A stretch of DNA of 64,000 nucleotides from assembly GCA_900317125.1 (NCBI GenBank), contig ONFR01000004.1, positions 62,001-126,000 on the forward strand, given 5' to 3'. Numbering within the stretch: the first letter of the stretch is position 1; the number at the start of each line of letters is the position of its first letter. Under the pieces are notes generated by a model. It had not been told where the DNA came from, made no database searches, and saw only the letters and a list, made by a program, of their open reading frames with translations. This DNA comes from an uncultured Bacteroidales bacterium. Its GTDB lineage: Bacteria; Bacteroidota; Bacteroidia; Bacteroidales; P3. A program made the translations under genes and the position numbers. Positions 60,559-64,000 of the stretch are shown one piece after another.

Positions 60559-62229
60559 ATGATTAATGTAAGAAAACTCATCCCCCTTTTTGTCTTCGTG
60601 CTCTTGGCCACTCCCACGCTGAGAGCTCAAGGCATTTTAGGAGGACATGTGACAGGTAACATCCAGCTCGACGGGCAGATTTCTCATGCCGACTCTTTGA
60701 TTGGAGCCTCCGATGTGACGGAAAGATTGCTCACCAACAGCCGTGCCGACATTCTCTATACCAACGGCAATTTCAGTGCCGGTTTGCGTTTCGAGGCTTA
60801 TCTGAACCCCATGCTGGGTTTTGACTATCGTTACAAAGGCATGGGAATCGCCAACTATTTCGCCAGCTATCAAGGGGAGCTCATCAGCGTCACGGCTGGT
60901 AACTTCTACGAGCAATTCGGCAGTGGCATGATCCTTCGTGCCTACGAAGACCGCTACCTGGGTATCGACAACTCGCTCCGTGGCTTGAACGTCACTCTGC
61001 GTCCCTTCAGCGGCGTCACCATCAAGGCCCTGACCGGTGTCCAGCGTTATTTCTGGAACTATATATCCGAAAACATCGTCAGGGGCATCGACGGCGAAGT
61101 CAACCTCAACAGCCTCATCACCCCCATGGCCGACAGCAAACTGCGCGCCACCTTCGGTGCCGGTTTTGTGAGCAAGTTTGAACCCGACGAGTTCATTGCC
61201 ACCCAAGAAAATGGCTACAAACTCAACCTTCCCAAGAATGTGGGAGCCGGCGCCGTGCGTATGGACATGAGCTATGGCAACTGGGGCCTCCAAGCCGAAT
61301 ATGCCCGCAAAGGACAGGACCCCTGCATCATGAACAACTACATCTACCGCAAAGGCGAAGCTTTGATGCTCAATGCCACCTACTCACAAAAAGGATTCAG
61401 CGCCAACCTTCAAGCCAAACGCATCGACAACATGTGCTTCAAATCCTCCCGCTCCGAAAGTGGCGAGATGTTGTATATCAACTACATCCCCGCAATTACC
61501 AAACAACACTCCTACGCCTTCCTCAACATGTACCCCTACGCCACACAAACCACCGGCGAGATGGGCTTGCAAGGCGATGTGATGTACAAAATCAAGAAAG
61601 GAACCCTGCTTGGTGGCAAGTATGGCACCGACATCCACTTCAACGGAGCCGTCATCACTGGGTTAGACACCAATCATATTGGTTTCATGGGTACCGACGG
61701 CTACACCTCTTCATGGTTCAAAACCGGCGAGTTGTATTACACCGACCTCTCCCTCGAAGTGGCCAAGAAACTCAGTTCTGCGCTCAAGCTCACCTGCACC
61801 TATGGCTATCAAATCTTCAACCCCGCTGTTGAAGGGCATTTCGGCAACCTGCATCACAACCATGTGGTTGTGGCCGACATGACCTGGAAAGTGGACAAGA
61901 AGAATGTACTCCGTTTCGAAGCCGAATGGATGGGCAGCGACAGCAAATACGACCCCGACGTGGACGACAAACGCTGTGGCGACTGGATTATGGGACTTGT
62001 TGAATACAACTTTGCCAGCGCTTGGTTCATCTCCGCCAGCGACCAGTACGTCTACAACGACGGCAACAAGGCCAACTACTACAACATCAGTGTGGGATAC
62101 ACCCACGACGCCACCCGTCTGCAGCTCGGCTACGGCAAACAGCGCGAAGGTCTCCTCTGCATTGGCGGCGTATGCCGTCAGGTGCCCGCCAGCAATGGTC
62201 TCACATTCAGTCTCACAACAACGTTCTAA
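60559..62229 (+). CDS. DUF6029-like outer membrane protein
   Basis: The 556-residue protein has a signal peptide (through LLATPTLRAQGILGG) and continuous beta-strand character with FSAGLRFEAYLNPMLGFDYR, GNFYEQFGSGMILRAYEDRY and LRGLNVTLRPFSGVTIKALT, ending SNGLTFSLTTTF. DUF6029 barrels are Bacteroidota-specific; role unknown. It lies between the TlpA-like and Omp28-like genes, a recurring Bacteroidota order. Confidence 0.82.
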   Translation: MINVRKLIPLFVFVLLATPTLRAQGILGGHVTGNIQLDGQISHADSLIGASDVTERLLTNSRADILYTNGNFSAGLRFEAYLNPMLGFDYRYKGMGIANYFASYQGELISVTAGNFYEQFGSGMILRAYEDRYLGIDNSLRGLNVTLRPFSGVTIKALTGVQRYFWNYISENIVRGIDGEVNLNSLITPMADSKLRATFGAGFVSKFEPDEFIATQENGYKLNLPKNVGAGAVRMDMSYGNWGLQAEYARKGQDPCIMNNYIYRKGEALMLNATYSQKGFSANLQAKRIDNMCFKSSRSESGEMLYINYIPAITKQHSYAFLNMYPYATQTTGEMGLQGDVMYKIKKGTLLGGKYGTDIHFNGAVITGLDTNHIGFMGTDGYTSSWFKTGELYYTDLSLEVAKKLSSALKLTCTYGYQIFNPAVEGHFGNLHHNHVVVADMTWKVDKKNVLRFEAEWMGSDSKYDPDVDDKRCGDWIMGLVEYNFASAWFISASDQYVYNDGNKANYYNISVGYTHDATRLQLGYGKQREGLLCIGGVCRQVPASNGLTFSLTTTF

Positions 62230-62280
62230 TACGCAAAAAAACAAAACACTGCGGAACCTCTCCGCACAACATGAATAGCA

Positions 62281-63102
62281 ATGAAAAGAACAGTCCTTTA
62301 CACCTTACTCATAGCGCTCTTGTCGCTGGCCACCTCGTGCGATAAAATAGAGCAAAACGAATACATCATCCCCAGCGGCATCACCGGCGAATGGCTTGTC
62401 AGCCTGAAAGACATCCCCACCAAACAGTGTGCCATGGTCGAGAAATATACCGGTGTGCGATGCGTCAACTGCCCCACCGCCGACGAAGTCATCCACGCCG
62501 CCCTCGACCAATATGGCGACAAACTGATTGCCGTGGCCGTCCATTCCGGTGCTTTTGGCCGTCCACTGGGCAACGACCCCGACCTCCGCAACGCAAAAGC
62601 CAACGAATGGTACGAGAGCCTTATCGGCACCGGCACCGGCCTTCCTGCTGCCATGATCAACCGCGGCGCGCACTTCAATCCCATCGGAGGCATCAACGAC
62701 AAAGTGGACGCTATAGTCAACGAGAAACCTGCCGTATCCATGCTGATGGAGAAAGCAAAAGTGAACGACAAAATCACTGCCGATGTGCATATCAGCTTTG
62801 AGGAAGATGTCAACCAAGAGCTCACCCTCACCCTCCTGCTCACCGAAGACAGCATCTTCACCACTCAAAGCCGTACCGGCGGCGACATCGAACACTACGC
62901 CCAGAACCACGTCCTCCGCGAAATCTACACGGACATCTGGGGCTTACCCATCAATGTTGGCAAAGCCAAGGGCATGAAATACTTCATCACCCTCCCCGTC
63001 TCTATTCCCACAGGGGTTGTTGAAGCCAACAGTCATTTAGTAGCCTTCGTCTCTGAGAAAGGAAGCCGTAGGATTCTCAACGTCGTCCAGTGTGACCTCT
63101 GA
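62281..63102 (+). CDS. Omp28-related lipoprotein
   Basis: A lipoprotein signal peptide ends at Cys20 (LATSC). The Omp28 domain begins MVEKYTGVRCVNCPTADEV, with a CxxC motif of thioredoxin-like type, and continues through AVAVHSGAFGRPLG and AAMINRGAHFNPIGG. Omp28 was named for a Porphyromonas surface protein. With the neighbouring TlpA-like protein and DUF6029 barrel, it may belong to a surface redox unit. Confidence 0.87.
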   Translation: MKRTVLYTLLIALLSLATSCDKIEQNEYIIPSGITGEWLVSLKDIPTKQCAMVEKYTGVRCVNCPTADEVIHAALDQYGDKLIAVAVHSGAFGRPLGNDPDLRNAKANEWYESLIGTGTGLPAAMINRGAHFNPIGGINDKVDAIVNEKPAVSMLMEKAKVNDKITADVHISFEEDVNQELTLTLLLTEDSIFTTQSRTGGDIEHYAQNHVLREIYTDIWGLPINVGKAKGMKYFITLPVSIPTGVVEANSHLVAFVSEKGSRRILNVVQCDL

Positions 63103-63104
63103 AC

Positions 63105-64000
63105 ATGAACAAGCGCATCCTATCGCTGGCACTGCCCAACATCATCACCAACATCACCGTCCCCTTGCTGGGAATGGTGGATATGGCCATTGTCGGGCGT
63201 CTCAGTGCCAGTCACATAGGAGCCATTGCCATTGGCACTCAGATTTTCAACCTCATCTATTGGAACTTCGGTTTCCTGCGGATGGGTACCAGTGGTTTCA
63301 CCGCACAGGCCTATGGTGCGCACAACTTCGACGAAGCTGTGCGCATCTTTGTTCGTGCCATCGCCATAGCCATCGCCGTTGCCTTCACCCTCATCCTGCT
63401 TCAATGGCCCATCAGCCGCCTGTCGCTGCTCATCTTCAAAGGTGGGCACGAAGTCATCCAGCTGGCACTCACCTATTTCTTTGTCCGAATCTGGGCAGCG
63501 CCTGCCACCCTGGGGCTCTATGCCATCAAGGGGTGGTTTATCGGCATGCAGAACTCACGGCTCCCCATGTGGATAGCCATTTTCCTCAACTGTGTGAACA
63601 TCGTCTGCAGCCTCTTCTTCGTGCTGGTGTTCCACTGGGACATTAAAGGCGTGGCTCTGGGTACAGTGATAGCACAATACAGCGGCTTTGCCATTGGCCT
63701 CTTCTTCCTCGTCCGCGAGATGCGCCGCATCAAACCGCACACCACCATCCAGTTGAAGATAATACCACTGCTCAAAGCGTCCTTGCACTGGTCGCAACTC
63801 AAGCTCTTCTTCAAGGTCAACGGCGACATCTTCCTCCGCACCGTCTGTCTCTCGGCAGTCTTCACCTTCATCACTGCTGCCAGCAGCCATATCAGTGCCG
63901 AGGTGCTTGCCATCGATGCCCTCCTCATGCAGTTCTTCACCCTCTTCAGCTATATCATGGACGGCTTCGCCTATGCCGGCGAATCGCTTGTAGGCCGCTA
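63105..64000 (+). CDS. MATE family efflux transporter (partial, runs off the window)
   Basis: Begins MNKRILSLALPNIITNITVP and shows the MATE start block GMVDMAIVGRLSASHIGAIA, then NLIYWNFGFLRMGTSGFTAQ and about eight further membrane helices before the window end. The layout is the DinF-like subfamily, Na+ or H+ coupled. At least 298 residues are present; the C-terminus is missing. Confidence 0.92.
   Translation, partial: MNKRILSLALPNIITNITVPLLGMVDMAIVGRLSASHIGAIAIGTQIFNLIYWNFGFLRMGTSGFTAQAYGAHNFDEAVRIFVRAIAIAIAVAFTLILLQWPISRLSLLIFKGGHEVIQLALTYFFVRIWAAPATLGLYAIKGWFIGMQNSRLPMWIAIFLNCVNIVCSLFFVLVFHWDIKGVALGTVIAQYSGFAIGLFFLVREMRRIKPHTTIQLKIIPLLKASLHWSQLKLFFKVNGDIFLRTVCLSAVFTFITAASSHISAEVLAIDALLMQFFTLFSYIMDGFAYAGESLVGR

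Overview
The window is chromosomal DNA from a Bacteroidales (Bacteroidota) bacterium. The evidence is the recurring phylum-type promoter element TAnnTTTG (often as TATCTTTGC) ahead of genes, two secreted proteins with type IX secretion (T9SS) C-terminal sorting domains, a DUF3276/PUR-type protein next to parA, Omp28- and DUF6029-type envelope proteins, and 2-oxoacid:acceptor oxidoreductase and HydG, which point to an anaerobe. Family or genus cannot be fixed from the sequence. Most genes are housekeeping with C/G-rich third codon positions. A few islands (3.7-5.1 kb, 25.2-25.9 kb, 43-46.4 kb) are visibly more AT-rich and look acquired.

Layout. 0-3.6 kb (minus): yggS, a YitT-type membrane protein, rpe, rlmI. 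3.7-6.6 kb: an accessory AAA/DUF4143 ATPase behind a 33-bp-period repeat array, a FISUMP-like lipoprotein, and a gene-poor stretch. 6.7-9.1 kb: a HerA/DUF853 ATPase and an outer membrane barrel. 9.2-14.1 kb: hydG with its TM1266-type partner, a crotonase and 3-hydroxybutyryl-CoA dehydrogenase pair, ilvE behind tRNA-Met(CAT). 14.2-20 kb: a T9SS cargo protein, then ruvX, def, a TPR lipoprotein, mutL and rhomboid. 20.2-22.2 kb: aguA/aguB, agmatine to putrescine. 22.3-28.3 kb: DUF362 ferredoxin-like protein, a porin, a small AT-rich insertion, an HtrA-type protease, a glycosyltransferase. 28.4-39.3 kb (plus): dnaB, a deoxyhypusine-synthase-like protein, a UPF0597/CyuA-like protein, DUF3276, parA, parB, DUF5683, exbB, exbD, tonB, an S4 protein, and an ECF sigma/putative anti-sigma/Spy-like module. 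39.6-41.4 kb: two tandem YD-repeat secreted paralogues. 41.4-46.4 kb: a defence/toxin island with a HipBST-type tripartite toxin-antitoxin system and an McrBC-type restriction system. 46.5-52.2 kb (minus): valS and the korA/korB pair. 52.8-64 kb (plus): MORN protein, T9SS subtilase, DUF6427-like membrane protein, rnhB, DUF6913-like protein, dapA, thioesterase, a shortened polyprenyl synthetase, TlpA-like thioredoxin, DUF6029-like barrel, Omp28-like lipoprotein, and a MATE transporter cut by the window end.

The most unusual content is a set of short repeats, in part spread through both genes and gaps. (1) A 9-bp TCNGANNNN tandem repeat occurs in four places: abutting the stop codons of the crotonase and aguB genes, and twice as in-frame Ser-Asp-X insertions inside valS. 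(2) Two sequence-unrelated arrays with exactly the same 33-bp period lie upstream of two accessory ATPase genes (DUF4143 and McrB), each overlapping or next to a TATCTTTGC promoter. (3) A 44-bp direct repeat bounds a ~0.9-kb insertion whose removal would restore a protease-porin operon with an 11-bp gap. (4) An ATTGAGAAT-type repeat is found in gaps and, in frame, inside rlmI. All functions are read from sequence motifs; no database search was run.
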